This document shows positions 25,773-35,700 of a DNA stretch of 50,686 nucleotides, in pieces. The notes beneath the pieces were generated by a model. That model did not search any database, was not told the DNA's origin, and saw only the letters and a program-made list of their open reading frames with translations. A program made the translations under genes and the position numbers. Positions within the stretch are counted from its first letter, which is position 1. Each line of letters begins with the position of its first letter. Source of the DNA: CAZNEZ01 sp964572475 (GTDB taxonomy: Bacteria; Bacillota; Clostridia; Lachnospirales; Lachnospiraceae); assembly GCA_964572475.1 (NCBI GenBank), contig CAZNEZ010000011.1:1-50686 (forward strand). The letters run 5' to 3'.

Positions 25773-27627
25773 TATTGATGAAGAATTAAAGAAGCTCCCG
25801 GGACAACCGGGAGTATATCTTATGCATGATGAAACTGACGAGATAATATATGTTGGAAAGGCAATTAGTCTTAAAAACAGAGTGCGTCAGTATTTTAGAA
25901 AAAGTACAAAAAAAACACCTAAGATAGAGCAAATGGTTTCAAGAATCAAGAGATTTGAGTATATTGTTACTGATTCTGAGCTAGAGGCTCTTATTTTAGA
26001 ATGCAATCTTATAAAAGAGCATAGACCAAAGTATAATACAATGTTAAAGGATGACAAGAGTTATCCATACATAAAGGTTACGGTACACGAAGAATTCCCC
26101 AGAATAATGCTTGCACGTTCAATGAAGAAGGACAAATCCAAGTACTATGGTCCTTATACAAGCGTTGGTGCAGTAAAGGATACAATAGAATTACTTAGAA
26201 AATTATATAAGGTTAGAACATGCAACAGAGTTCTTCCGAGAGATACAGGAATAGGAAGACCATGCCTTAATTATCATATTAAGCAGTGCGCAGCCCCTTG
26301 TCAGGGATATATAGATAAAGAAAAGTACTCTGAATCAATAAAAGGTGTAATTGATTTCTTGAATGGCAATTATAGCAAAGTGCGGGGTATTTTAGAACAT
26401 AAAATGCAGCAGGCAGCCGAGGATATGAAATATGAAGAGGCAGCTGAATACAGAGATTTACTAACAAGTGTTAATCAAGTGTCGCAAAAACAGAAGATTA
26501 CTTCAAGCGAAATGGAAGACAGAGATATTATTGCTTACTCCAAAGACCTTTATGATGCAGTAGTTCAAGTGTTTTTTATCAGAGGGGGAAAGCTGCTTGG
26601 AAGAGAACATTTTCATTTATCAGTGGCACCTGGAGATACAGGAAAACAGATACTTACAAGCTTTATCAAACAATATTATGCAGGAACACCTTTTATTCCA
26701 AGAGAACTATTAGTGCAGGAAGATATTGACGAAGAGGAGATATTAGTTATTTCTGAGTGGTTAACTGGAAAACGTGGACAAAAGGTTACAATTAGAAAAC
26801 CGATAAAGGGTGAAAAAGAGAAAATGGTTGAACTTGCCATAAAGAATGCAGCTATGGTTCTTGAACAAGATAGAGAAAAAATCAAGAGAGAAAAAGAGAG
26901 AACAATAGGAGCTGCAAAGGATATAGGTGAGCTTATAGGAGTTTCAGATGTCAGAAGAATGGAAGCTTTTGATATATCAAACATCAGTGGATTTGAATCA
27001 GTGGGTTCAATGATTGTATATGAAGACGGAAAGCCTAAACGGAATGATTACCGCAAATTCAAGATAAAATGGGTAAAAGGTTCAGATGATTATAAGAGCA
27101 TGGAAGAAGTTCTTACAAGAAGATTTACACATGGATTAGAAGAAATGAAAGAACTGGAAGAAAAAAATATGGCTAAAGAACTTGGAAGTTTTACGACATT
27201 TCCGGATATAATAATGATGGATGGTGGACGAGGACAGGTTAATGTAGCTTTAAGAGTTCTTGAAAGTTTAAATTTACACATTGCAGTTTGCGGTATGGTT
27301 AAAGATGATAATCATAGAACCAGAGGCTTGTATTATAATAATGAAGAGATACCAATAGATAGGAATTCAGAGGCATTTAAGCTTATCACAAGAATTCAGG
27401 ATGAGGCACATAGATTTGCAATTGAGTATCATAGGAATCTTAGAAGCAAGAATCAGGTGCATTCGATACTTGACGATATTGATGGAATAGGACCATCTAG
27501 AAGAAGAGCTTTAATGAAGAAATTTGTGACATTTGAAAACATTAAAAATGCTGAAATAGAAGAGCTAAAGCAGGTTCCTGGAATGAATCAGTTATCTGCC
27601 GAAAATGTATACAATTTCTTTCACTAG
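25765..27627 (+). CDS. uvrC: UvrABC excision nuclease subunit C
   Basis: This 620-residue protein makes both incisions in nucleotide excision repair with UvrA and UvrB. It has the N-terminal GIY-YIG nuclease domain (LPGQPGVYLMHD then IIYVGKA), a UVR motif that binds UvrB (about 200-235, MKYEEAAEYRDLL), the RNase H-like 5' incision domain and a C-terminal helix-hairpin-helix pair (SILDDIDGIGPSRRRALM). It overlaps the 3' end of ftsH by 8 nt from ATG 25765, or 14 nt from an in-frame GTG at 25759. No clear ribosome binding site is visible, so translational coupling to ftsH is likely. Confidence 0.95.
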   Translation: MFNIDEELKKLPGQPGVYLMHDETDEIIYVGKAISLKNRVRQYFRKSTKKTPKIEQMVSRIKRFEYIVTDSELEALILECNLIKEHRPKYNTMLKDDKSYPYIKVTVHEEFPRIMLARSMKKDKSKYYGPYTSVGAVKDTIELLRKLYKVRTCNRVLPRDTGIGRPCLNYHIKQCAAPCQGYIDKEKYSESIKGVIDFLNGNYSKVRGILEHKMQQAAEDMKYEEAAEYRDLLTSVNQVSQKQKITSSEMEDRDIIAYSKDLYDAVVQVFFIRGGKLLGREHFHLSVAPGDTGKQILTSFIKQYYAGTPFIPRELLVQEDIDEEEILVISEWLTGKRGQKVTIRKPIKGEKEKMVELAIKNAAMVLEQDREKIKREKERTIGAAKDIGELIGVSDVRRMEAFDISNISGFESVGSMIVYEDGKPKRNDYRKFKIKWVKGSDDYKSMEEVLTRRFTHGLEEMKELEEKNMAKELGSFTTFPDIIMMDGGRGQVNVALRVLESLNLHIAVCGMVKDDNHRTRGLYYNNEEIPIDRNSEAFKLITRIQDEAHRFAIEYHRNLRSKNQVHSILDDIDGIGPSRRRALMKKFVTFENIKNAEIEELKQVPGMNQLSAENVYNFFH

Positions 27628-27628
27628 A

Positions 27629-27669
27629 TTGTATTTTAATATTATTTATTGTATACTAACAATATACAA
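27629..27669 (+). promoter_or_regulatory. Putative hprK promoter with inverted repeat over the -10 box
   Basis: TTGTAT (27629-27634) and TATACT (27652-27657) are spaced by 17 bp. A perfect 7-bp inverted repeat, TTGTATA (27649-27655) and TATACAA (27663-27669), covers the -10 box and the expected transcription start. It could be an operator or part of a leader hairpin. The -35 match is weak. Confidence 0.4.
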
Positions 27670-27690
27670 AAAAACGTGGAGGATGAAACA

Positions 27691-28623
27691 ATGCAGACAG
27701 TAAAATTACAGAAAATTATTGACAATTATCATCTTAAGAATTTAACACCAGATATTGACGTAACAAAGATTGAGATTACAATGCCAGATATTAACAGACC
27801 AGCGCTTCAATTAGCTGGATATTTTGACCATTTTGATCACGAGCGAGTTCAGGTGGTAGGATATGTAGAATACACATATTTGGAACAACTTGATAAAGAA
27901 AGAAAAGAAGTTATATATGATAAGCTTATGTCAAGTAATATACCATGTATAATATTTTGTAGAGCCATGCTGCCAGATGTACAATGTCTGGAAGCAGCTA
28001 ATAAGTATGGAGTTCCAGTTCTTTCAACAGAGACAGTCACATCATCATTTATGGCAGAGATAATCAGATGGATGAATGTTCAGCTGGCACCATGTATTAC
28101 AATTCATGGAGTATTAGTTGATGTTTACGGTGAAGGTGTGTTGATAATGGGCGAGAGTGGTATTGGTAAAAGCGAAGCTGCACTTGAACTTATTAAACGT
28201 GGACATAGACTTGTAACTGATGACGTAGTAGAGATTCACAGAGTAAGCGATGAGACTTTGATTGGAACTTCACCTGATATTACAAGACATTTCATAGAAC
28301 TTAGAGGAATAGGCATAATTGATGTTAAGACATTATTTGGTGTTGAAAGTGTTAAAGAGACACAGGGCATTGATATGGTTATCAAATTAGAAGAGTGGAA
28401 CAGAGATAAAGAATATGACAGACTTGGTCTTGAAGAACAGTATACAGAGTTCCTTGGCAATAAAGTAGTATGCCATTCAATTCCTATAAGACCAGGCCGT
28501 AACCTTGCTATTATCGTTGAGACAGCAGCTGTTAATCATCGTCAGAAGAAGATGGGATACAATGCGGCTCAAGAGCTTTATAATCGTGTTCAGAAGAATC
28601 TTGGCGCTCACAAGGAGGACTAA
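27691..28623 (+). CDS. hprK: HPr kinase/phosphorylase
   Basis: This 310-residue bifunctional enzyme adds or removes phosphate on Ser46 of HPr-type proteins, and so controls carbon catabolite repression. The P-loop GESGIGKS is at 154-161. A downstream stretch (DVVEIHRV; ELRGIGIIDVKTLFG) matches the HprK signature region. The start at 27691 is chosen because GGAGG lies 7-11 nt upstream; the longer reading from 27649 has no site. It is about 4 kb upstream of an HPr-like gene that keeps Ser46, its likely partner. The glucokinase gene follows after 5 bp, so an operon is likely. Confidence 0.96.
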   Translation: MQTVKLQKIIDNYHLKNLTPDIDVTKIEITMPDINRPALQLAGYFDHFDHERVQVVGYVEYTYLEQLDKERKEVIYDKLMSSNIPCIIFCRAMLPDVQCLEAANKYGVPVLSTETVTSSFMAEIIRWMNVQLAPCITIHGVLVDVYGEGVLIMGESGIGKSEAALELIKRGHRLVTDDVVEIHRVSDETLIGTSPDITRHFIELRGIGIIDVKTLFGVESVKETQGIDMVIKLEEWNRDKEYDRLGLEEQYTEFLGNKVVCHSIPIRPGRNLAIIVETAAVNHRQKKMGYNAAQELYNRVQKNLGAHKED

Positions 28624-28628
28624 GACTA

Positions 28629-29576
28629 ATGAGTAAGATCTGTTTTGGTATAGATGTTGGAGGAACAACAATAAAGACAGGTGTATTTGATAGTGATTGT
28701 AAACTAATTCAAAAGGATGAACTTTTAACCAGAAAAGAAGAGGGAGGAAGTTTTATCCTTGATGATATTTGTGCATATATTAATCATACAATTAAAGAAT
28801 TGGGATATAACAATTCTGATGTTATAGGTGTTGGAATTGGAGTACCAGGTCCTGTTGTTTCGGATGGAACAGTTCTAAGATGCGTAAATCTTGGGTGGGA
28901 TGTGTTTAACATTACGCATAAGTTGTCGAAGATGCTTGATGGAATAAAAGTTAAGGCATCAAATGATGCAAATGTAGCAGCACTTGGCGAGATAACAAGT
29001 GGTGGTGGACGTGGATATAAGGATATGGTTATGGTAACACTTGGAACCGGAGTTGGCGGTGGTGTTATCATCGATGGTAATATTGTTAATGGTTCTAATG
29101 GAGCAGCAGGTGAGATTGGTCATATGCCAATAGCATCATTTGTAACAGAACAGTGTACCTGTGGTAAAACGGGATGTCTGGAACAGGTAGCTTCTGCAAC
29201 AGGAATTGTAAAACAAGCGGATAGATATTTTGCTAAGAATAAAGTGGAATCAAAGCTGGTTGACATTAAAAATTATACAGCAAAGGATGTTTTAGATTGT
29301 GCAAAAGGCGGCGATCAGGCTGCAAAAGATATTATGAAAATTGTGTTTGATTGTCTGGGTAATGCATTAGCAAATGTTGCATCAGTTGTTAATCCTGAAG
29401 CTATAGTTATAGGTGGCGGTGTCAGCAGGGCAGGCCAATATCTGATTGATGGAATAAAAGAAAGTTTTGAAAGGCAGGCATTTTTACCTTGCAGGAATGT
29501 ACAATTTAAGTTGGCAGAACTGGGAAATGATGCAGGAATATATGGCGGCGCTGCAATGGCGATAACAATGAGATGA
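28629..29576 (+). CDS. glcK: ROK-family glucokinase
   Basis: This 315-residue cytosolic kinase phosphorylates free glucose from maltodextrin breakdown to glucose-6-phosphate. It has the N-terminal ATP phosphate-binding motif DVGGTTIKTGVF, the ROK zinc motif CTCGKTGCLEQVAS at about 177-190, and a C-terminal VNPEAIVIGGGVS stretch. AAGGAGG in the end of hprK provides the ribosome binding site. Another sugar (N-acetylmannosamine, fructose) cannot be excluded in the ROK family, but the length and motifs fit bacterial GlcK. Confidence 0.92.
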   Translation: MSKICFGIDVGGTTIKTGVFDSDCKLIQKDELLTRKEEGGSFILDDICAYINHTIKELGYNNSDVIGVGIGVPGPVVSDGTVLRCVNLGWDVFNITHKLSKMLDGIKVKASNDANVAALGEITSGGGRGYKDMVMVTLGTGVGGGVIIDGNIVNGSNGAAGEIGHMPIASFVTEQCTCGKTGCLEQVASATGIVKQADRYFAKNKVESKLVDIKNYTAKDVLDCAKGGDQAAKDIMKIVFDCLGNALANVASVVNPEAIVIGGGVSRAGQYLIDGIKESFERQAFLPCRNVQFKLAELGNDAGIYGGAAMAITMR

Positions 29577-29600
29577 GTCGCCTCAGAATGGAGGAATATG

Positions 29601-30506
29601 ATGCCTGATATTATTTATAGTGAGCTGTGTGAGATTTTGGGAGATTCTAATGTGAAAAAAGATGAACCGATGTCTATTCATACAACGTTTAGAGCAGGCG
29701 GTAAAGCTGATTACTTTGTTACACCAGAGAATAAAAAGGAACTTTTAGATGTGCTTAATTATGTTAGAGCTAATGAACTAGAACATTATGTGACAGGCAA
29801 TGGAAGCAATTTACTAGTTAGAGATAGAGGATATCAGGGAATTATTATCAATATTGGAAACAAGCTTAGTGAGGTTAATATAGAAGGATGTCATGTGACA
29901 GCAGGTGCAGGCATTCTTTTGTCGCGTTTAGCCAAATGCATTTATGAAAAGTCACTCACAGGATTTGAATTTGCATCTGGAATTCCTGGAACATTAGGAG
30001 GAGCAGTGTGCATGAATGCAGGAGCATATGATGGTGAAATGAAAGATATTTTAGAATCGGCTGAAGTTATAGATAATAAAGGCAATATAATAGTTTTAAA
30101 AGCTGATGAATTAAAATTGTCTTATAGAAATAGTATAATTCAAGAAAAAAAATACATTGTAATTAGTGCAAAACTCAACTTGAAAATGGGTAATCAGTCA
30201 GATATTAAGGCTAAACAAGAAGATTTTGCTAATAGGAGAAGAACTAAGCAGCCGCTTGAATTTCCAAGCGCAGGAAGCACATTTAAACGTCCAGAAGGAT
30301 ATTATGCAGGTAAACTCATTGAGGATGCAGGACTTAGAGGATACACAGTAGGTGGAGCTATGGTTTCACAGAAGCATTGTGGTTTTGTTATTAATGCAGA
30401 CAATGCAACTGCCAGTGAGATAGAAAAAATTATTACCGATGTAATATCTAAGGTTAAGGATATATCAGGAGTTACATTAGAACCAGAAGTTAAAATTATA
30501 GGATAG
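29601..30506 (+). CDS. murB: UDP-N-acetylenolpyruvoylglucosamine reductase
   Basis: This 301-residue FAD enzyme carries out the second committed step of peptidoglycan precursor synthesis, reducing the enolpyruvyl group to give UDP-N-acetylmuramate. Type II MurB features are visible: HTTFRAGGKADYFVTP, the FAD-binding GNGSNLLVRD and SGIPGTLGGAVCMNAGAY, PSAGSTFKRP with the proton-donor serine, and the terminal EPEVKIIG. The second of two adjacent ATGs (29601) is better spaced from GGAGG at 29590-29594. The hprK-glcK-murB-rapZ-whiA order ties sugar signalling to wall synthesis genes. Confidence 0.95.
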   Translation: MPDIIYSELCEILGDSNVKKDEPMSIHTTFRAGGKADYFVTPENKKELLDVLNYVRANELEHYVTGNGSNLLVRDRGYQGIIINIGNKLSEVNIEGCHVTAGAGILLSRLAKCIYEKSLTGFEFASGIPGTLGGAVCMNAGAYDGEMKDILESAEVIDNKGNIIVLKADELKLSYRNSIIQEKKYIVISAKLNLKMGNQSDIKAKQEDFANRRRTKQPLEFPSAGSTFKRPEGYYAGKLIEDAGLRGYTVGGAMVSQKHCGFVINADNATASEIEKIITDVISKVKDISGVTLEPEVKIIG

Positions 30507-30567
30507 ATTATATAAAATGTATGTAATGAAGAGAGTTTGCGTATAGAAACGCAGGAAAGAAGAAGTT

Positions 30568-31443
30568 ATGAGATTTGTTATTGTTACAGGAATGTCTGGA
30601 GCAGGTAAAAGTACAGCATTAAAGATTCTTGAAGATATAGGTTTTTTCTGCGTAGATAACCTTCCGATTTCATTGATTAATAAATTTGCAGAAATGGCTT
30701 TTCATCCATCATCAGAGATTAAGATGGTTGCATTAGGAATTGACATTAGGAGTGGTCAGGCTCTTACGGAATTAGAAGATGTGTTAGAGAAAGCCAGAAG
30801 GTCAGGTTATGAGCATGAGATTCTTTATCTCGATGCTGCTGACGAGATATTAATAAAGAGATTTAAAGAGACTAGAAGAATACATCCTCTTAGTGCAGAG
30901 GGAAGAGTAGATGAGGGGATAAAGGAAGAACGTAGTAAATTGGATTTCCTTAAGGAAAGAGCTGATTATATTATAGATACGAGTATGATTCTGACAAGAG
31001 AGCTACGAGCTGAATTAGAACACATTTTTGTACAAAACAAAGATTTTAAAAACTTAATTGTTACAATCATGTCATTTGGCTTTAAATATGGAATACCATC
31101 AGATTCGGATCTAGTTTTTGATGTAAGGTTTATGCCTAACCCATATTATGTTGATGAACTTAAGGTTCTTACTGGCAATGATAAAATTGTACAGGATTAT
31201 GTTATGAGTTCAGAAATTTCAACTGAATTTCTTAATAAACTTAAGGATATGATTACATTTCTTATTCCTAATTATATAAAAGAAGGTAAAAATCAGTTGG
31301 TTATCAGCATAGGATGTACAGGTGGCAAACATAGATCAGTTACTATTGCTAATAAGCTGTACCAATTATTGCAAAATCAGGATGAATATGGTATTAATAT
31401 TCATCATAGAGATATAGACAAAGACGCAAAAAGAAAGAAATAA
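30568..31443 (+). CDS. rapZ: RapZ/YvcJ-family nucleotide-binding protein
   Basis: This 291-residue P-loop protein (GMSGAGKS at 8-15, VDNLP further on, and the conserved C-terminal GCTGGKHRSV) belongs to the family of E. coli RapZ, an adapter for small-RNA decay that senses glucosamine-6-phosphate, and of Bacillus YvcJ. The function in Clostridia is not settled. A small hairpin (TGCGT with ACGCA) lies in the 61-bp gap upstream. whiA follows after 10 bp, an arrangement conserved in many Gram-positive bacteria. Confidence 0.93.
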   Translation: MRFVIVTGMSGAGKSTALKILEDIGFFCVDNLPISLINKFAEMAFHPSSEIKMVALGIDIRSGQALTELEDVLEKARRSGYEHEILYLDAADEILIKRFKETRRIHPLSAEGRVDEGIKEERSKLDFLKERADYIIDTSMILTRELRAELEHIFVQNKDFKNLIVTIMSFGFKYGIPSDSDLVFDVRFMPNPYYVDELKVLTGNDKIVQDYVMSSEISTEFLNKLKDMITFLIPNYIKEGKNQLVISIGCTGGKHRSVTIANKLYQLLQNQDEYGINIHHRDIDKDAKRKK

Positions 31444-31453
31444 AGGTATAAAG

Positions 31454-32395
31454 ATGTCATTTTCAAGTAATGTAAAAGATGAATTATCAAAACAAGTAAG
31501 TACAGCCAGACATTGTCAAATAGCAGAAATAGCAGCAATAGTCAGCCTTTGCGGAAGAATTACAATTTCAGAAGATGATAGATATTCAATTAAAGTTCAT
31601 ACTGAAAATATAGCAGTTGCTAGAAAGTACTTTACATTACTCAAGAAAACATTTAATATTAGAACTGAAATTTCAATTAGACAAAATACATATTTAAAGA
31701 AGAGTAGGACATATACTATTTCTGTAAAGAGTCATAAAGATACAATAGATATTCTTACGTCAACTAAGCTGCTGGACTCTGATGGCGAAATTAATGAGAA
31801 TATGTCTATAGTAGATAATGTTGTTATTATGAACCAATGCTGTAAAAGAGCATTTATCAGAGGAGCATATTTAGCAACAGGCTCCATAAGTGATCCAGAG
31901 AAATTTTATCATTTTGAGATTGTGTGTAGCACCATGAAAAAAGCTGAGCAGCTACAAAAGATTATAGTTTCTTTTCAAATAGATGCGAAAATAGTTGAAA
32001 GAAAGAAGCATTTTGTGGTATACATTAAAGAAGGTTCTGGAATTGTTGAAATTCTGAATGTTATGGAGGCACATGTGTCTCTTATGGAACTTGAGAATGT
32101 ACGAATTCTAAAAGAAATGAGGAATTCTGTTAATAGAAAGGTCAATTGTGAGACGGCCAACATTAATAAAACCGTTTCTGCTGCTATCAAACAGATAGAT
32201 GACATTCGTTACATTAAGGAAACAATAGGCTTATCCAAGCTATCAGATGGCTTGGAAGAAATGGCACTTGTCAGATTAGAAAATCCTGAGGCTTCGCTTA
32301 AGGAACTAGGCATGCTGCTAGAACCACCTGTAGGTAAATCAGGTGTCAACCACAGGCTGAGAAAGCTCAGCGATATTGCTGAAGGCCTGCGTTAG
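31454..32395 (+). CDS. whiA: DNA-binding protein WhiA
   Basis: This 313-residue protein has an N-terminal LAGLIDADG-like fold lacking nuclease function (KRAFIRGAYLATGSISDPEK) and a C-terminal helix-turn-helix (about 225-310: NPEASLKELGMLLEPPVGKSGVNHRL, here cited by its ends). WhiA affects sporulation in Streptomyces and cell division and chromosome organisation in Bacillus. It lies between rapZ and the HPr-like gene, as in Bacillus yvcJ-yvcK-whiA-crh, but the yvcK-type gene is missing from the set here. Confidence 0.94.
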   Translation: MSFSSNVKDELSKQVSTARHCQIAEIAAIVSLCGRITISEDDRYSIKVHTENIAVARKYFTLLKKTFNIRTEISIRQNTYLKKSRTYTISVKSHKDTIDILTSTKLLDSDGEINENMSIVDNVVIMNQCCKRAFIRGAYLATGSISDPEKFYHFEIVCSTMKKAEQLQKIIVSFQIDAKIVERKKHFVVYIKEGSGIVEILNVMEAHVSLMELENVRILKEMRNSVNRKVNCETANINKTVSAAIKQIDDIRYIKETIGLSKLSDGLEEMALVRLENPEASLKELGMLLEPPVGKSGVNHRLRKLSDIAEGLR

Positions 32396-32411
32396 AACAA
32401 GGAGGAAAAAA

Positions 32412-32669
32412 ATGGTATCAAAGGACATGATAATTGAAATTCAAACAGGTTTAGAAGCTAGACCAGTTGCAATGTTAGTACAGGTAGCTAGTCAGTTTGA
32501 AAGCTCAATTTATTTAGAATGTGAGAATAAAAAAGTAAATGCTAAAAGTATTATGGGAATGATGACATTAGGCTTAGCAGCAGGAGAGAAAGTTCTTGTT
32601 TCAGCTGAAGGTTCAGATGAAGAAGCTGCTATTGAAGGAATAGAGAGCTATTTAAGTAAACAGCAGTAA
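32412..32669 (+). CDS. Crh-like HPr-family regulatory protein with Glu at position 15
   Basis: This 85-residue protein has the HPr fold pattern, but the active-site motif reads GLEARP, with Glu exactly at position 15 where PTS HPr has the phosphorylated His. Ser46 is kept at the exact position in NAKSIMGMM. By family knowledge it cannot pass phosphate in the PTS but should be a substrate of HprK, encoded 4 kb upstream, like Bacillus Crh, which has Gln15 and also sits next to whiA. The start at 32412 follows AAGGAGGAAA; an in-frame reading from 32376 would overlap whiA. Its likely role is a Ser-phosphorylated corepressor or metabolic regulator. Confidence 0.88.
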   Translation: MVSKDMIIEIQTGLEARPVAMLVQVASQFESSIYLECENKKVNAKSIMGMMTLGLAAGEKVLVSAEGSDEEAAIEGIESYLSKQQ

Positions 32670-32715
32670 TTGCTTCCAATGAGATACAGGTCTTTGAGGA
32701 GCAGGAGGATAAGAT

Positions 32716-35700
32716 ATGGCATTTACCCATTTACACGTCCATACTGAGTACAGTCTTCTTGATGGTTCAAGTAAGATTAGAGAGCTTGTAAAAAGAGTAA
32801 AAGAATTGGGAATGGACAGCGTAGCAATCACCGACCATGGTGTAATGTACGGTGTTATAGATTTTTACAGAGCAGCCAGGGAAGAGGGCATAAAGCCTAT
32901 CCTTGGCTGTGAAGTTTATGTGGCACCTGGTTCAAGATTTGATAAAGAAGCAAATGCAAGCGAAGACAGATATTATCATATGGTTTTACTTGCAGAGAAT
33001 AATATAGGATATAAGAACCTTATGAAGATTGTTTCCAAAGGCTTTGTGGATGGATTTTATTATAAGCCACGAGTTGATTATGAAATATTAGAACAATATT
33101 CAGAAGGTATAATTGCGTTAAGTGCATGTCTGGCAGGTGAAGTTCAAAGATGGATTCAAAGAGGCATGTATGAAGAAGCTGTCAAATCGGCAAAAAGGTA
33201 TGAAGGAATATTTGGAAAAGGTAATTTCTTTTTGGAATTACAGGATCATGGTATTCCAGAACAAAAAAATGTTAATCAGCATTTGCTTAGAATGAGCAAA
33301 GAGCTTAATATAGATTTAGTGGCTACAAATGATATTCATTATACTTATGCAGAAGATGCTGCAGCACATGATATATTGTTGTGTATTCAGACTAATAAAA
33401 TAGTAACAGATGAGAACAGAATGCGATATGAAGGCGGTCAGTATTACTGCAAATCCGAAGCAGAGATGGCGGCTTTATTTCCTTATGCATTAAATGCACT
33501 TGAGAATACACATAAGATTGCGCAAAGATGTAATGTTGAGATAGAATTTGGTGTTACAAAACTCCCTAAATATGATGTGCCAGAAGGATATACTTCTTGG
33601 GAATATTTAAGATATCTCTGCTTTAAAGGATTAAAGCAAAGATATGGGGAAAAAGCTAATGAGTTAGAAGAAAGACTGGAATATGAATTGTCAGTAATCA
33701 ATAAAATGGGTTATGTTGATTACTTTTTAATAGTTTGGGATTTTATATTCTTTTCAAAGAAAAATGACATAATGGTAGGCCCTGGACGTGGCTCAGCAGC
33801 AGGAAGCGTTGTTTCATATACGCTTGGAATTACAGATATTGATCCTATTAAGTATAACTTACTGTTTGAAAGATTTCTTAATCCAGAACGAGTATCAATG
33901 CCTGATATTGATATTGATTTTTGCGTGGAAAGAAGACAGGAAGTTATTGAATATGTAATGAATAAATATGGTAAAGACAGGGTTGTTCAGATTGTAACAT
34001 TTGGAACAATGGCAGCAAAAGGTGTTATTAGAGATGTAGGTAGAGCGCTTGATATGCCATATGCTCAGGTTTCGACTATAGCGAAGATGATTCCGAATGA
34101 TTTAAATATGACTATAGATAAGGCTCTGTCAATAAATATGGAATTTAAAAACCTATATGAAAGTAATCAGGAGATTAAATATCTTATTGATATGTCGAAG
34201 AGACTTGAAGGTCTGCCAAGACATACTTCTATGCATGCTGCAGGAGTACTTATCAGCCAGAAATCTGTTGATGAATATGTCCCTTTATCGAGATCAAGTG
34301 ATGGAACACTTACAACACAATTCGTTATGACCACTTTAGAAGAACTTGGTCTGCTAAAGATGGATTTTCTTGGATTGCGTACACTTACAGTTATACAAAA
34401 TGCGGTTAGACTTGCAGAAAAGAGTAATTCAATTAAGCTTGAACTAATGAATATAGATTATAATGATAAAAATGTTCTTGCCTCTATAGGAACGGGAAAA
34501 ACAGAGGGTGTTTTTCAGCTTGAAAGTGCTGGAATGAAAAGCTTTATGAAAGAATTAAAGCCGGACAGCCTTGAAGATATTATAGCTGGTATAGCTTTGT
34601 ATAGACCGGGTCCTATGGACTTTATACCTAAGTATCTTAAGGGAAAAAATAGCTCAGAAGCTATTACATATTCATGCCCTCAGCTTATTCCTATACTTGA
34701 GCCAACACATGGCTGTATCGTATATCAGGAACAGGTTATGCAGATAGTTCGTGACCTTGCAGGGTATACTCTAGGAAGAAGCGATCTTTTAAGAAGAGCT
34801 ATGTCAAAGAAAAAGGCTTACGTTATGGAAAAAGAACGTCAAAGCTTTGTATATGGTAATGAGGAAGAAAATGTTCCGGGATGTATTAAAAATGGAATTG
34901 ATGAGGCAGTTGCTAATCAGATTTATGATGATATGATAGATTTTGCGCAGTATGCATTTAATAAGTCACATGCCGCAGCCTATGCTGTTGTTACATATCA
35001 GACAGCTTATCTAAAATATTACTATCCAGTGGAGTTTATGGCTGCACTTATGAGTTCAGTTATTGATAATACTAGTAAAGTATCAGAATATATTTTAACT
35101 TGCAGACAACTTGGAATTGAAATCTTACCGCCTGATATCAATGAAGGTGAGAGTGGATTTTCAGTAAATGGTAATCATATAAGATATGGACTTTCAGCAC
35201 TTAAAAGTGTTGGAAAATCAGTAATTGATTCTATTGTAGAAGAGAGAAAAAACCATGGAAGATATAATAGTCTTCAAGATTTTATTGAAAGATTATCCGG
35301 TAAGGAAGTTAATAAAAGAACTGTTGAAAGCTTTATAAAAGCAGGAGCACTTGACAGCCTCGGAGGAAGCAGAAAACAGTTTATGATGGCGTATGTATCT
35401 ATAATGGAGGCTACAAATCAACAAAAAAAGAATATTATTGCTGGACAGATGAGTCTTTTTGAACTTGCAGGAGAAGAGGAAAAAGAAGATTTTGAAGTTA
35501 AGCTTCCTAATGTAGGAGAATATACAAAAGGTGAGATTCTTGCATTTGAAAAAGAGGTGCTTGGTGTATATTTAAGTGGACATCCTCTAGAAGAGGTAGA
35601 ATCTAAGTGGAGAAAGCATATAACTAATATTTCGACTGATTTTGTTGTTGAAGATGGAGAAGAGCCTAAGATTGATGATAATAAAAATGTTACAATTGGT

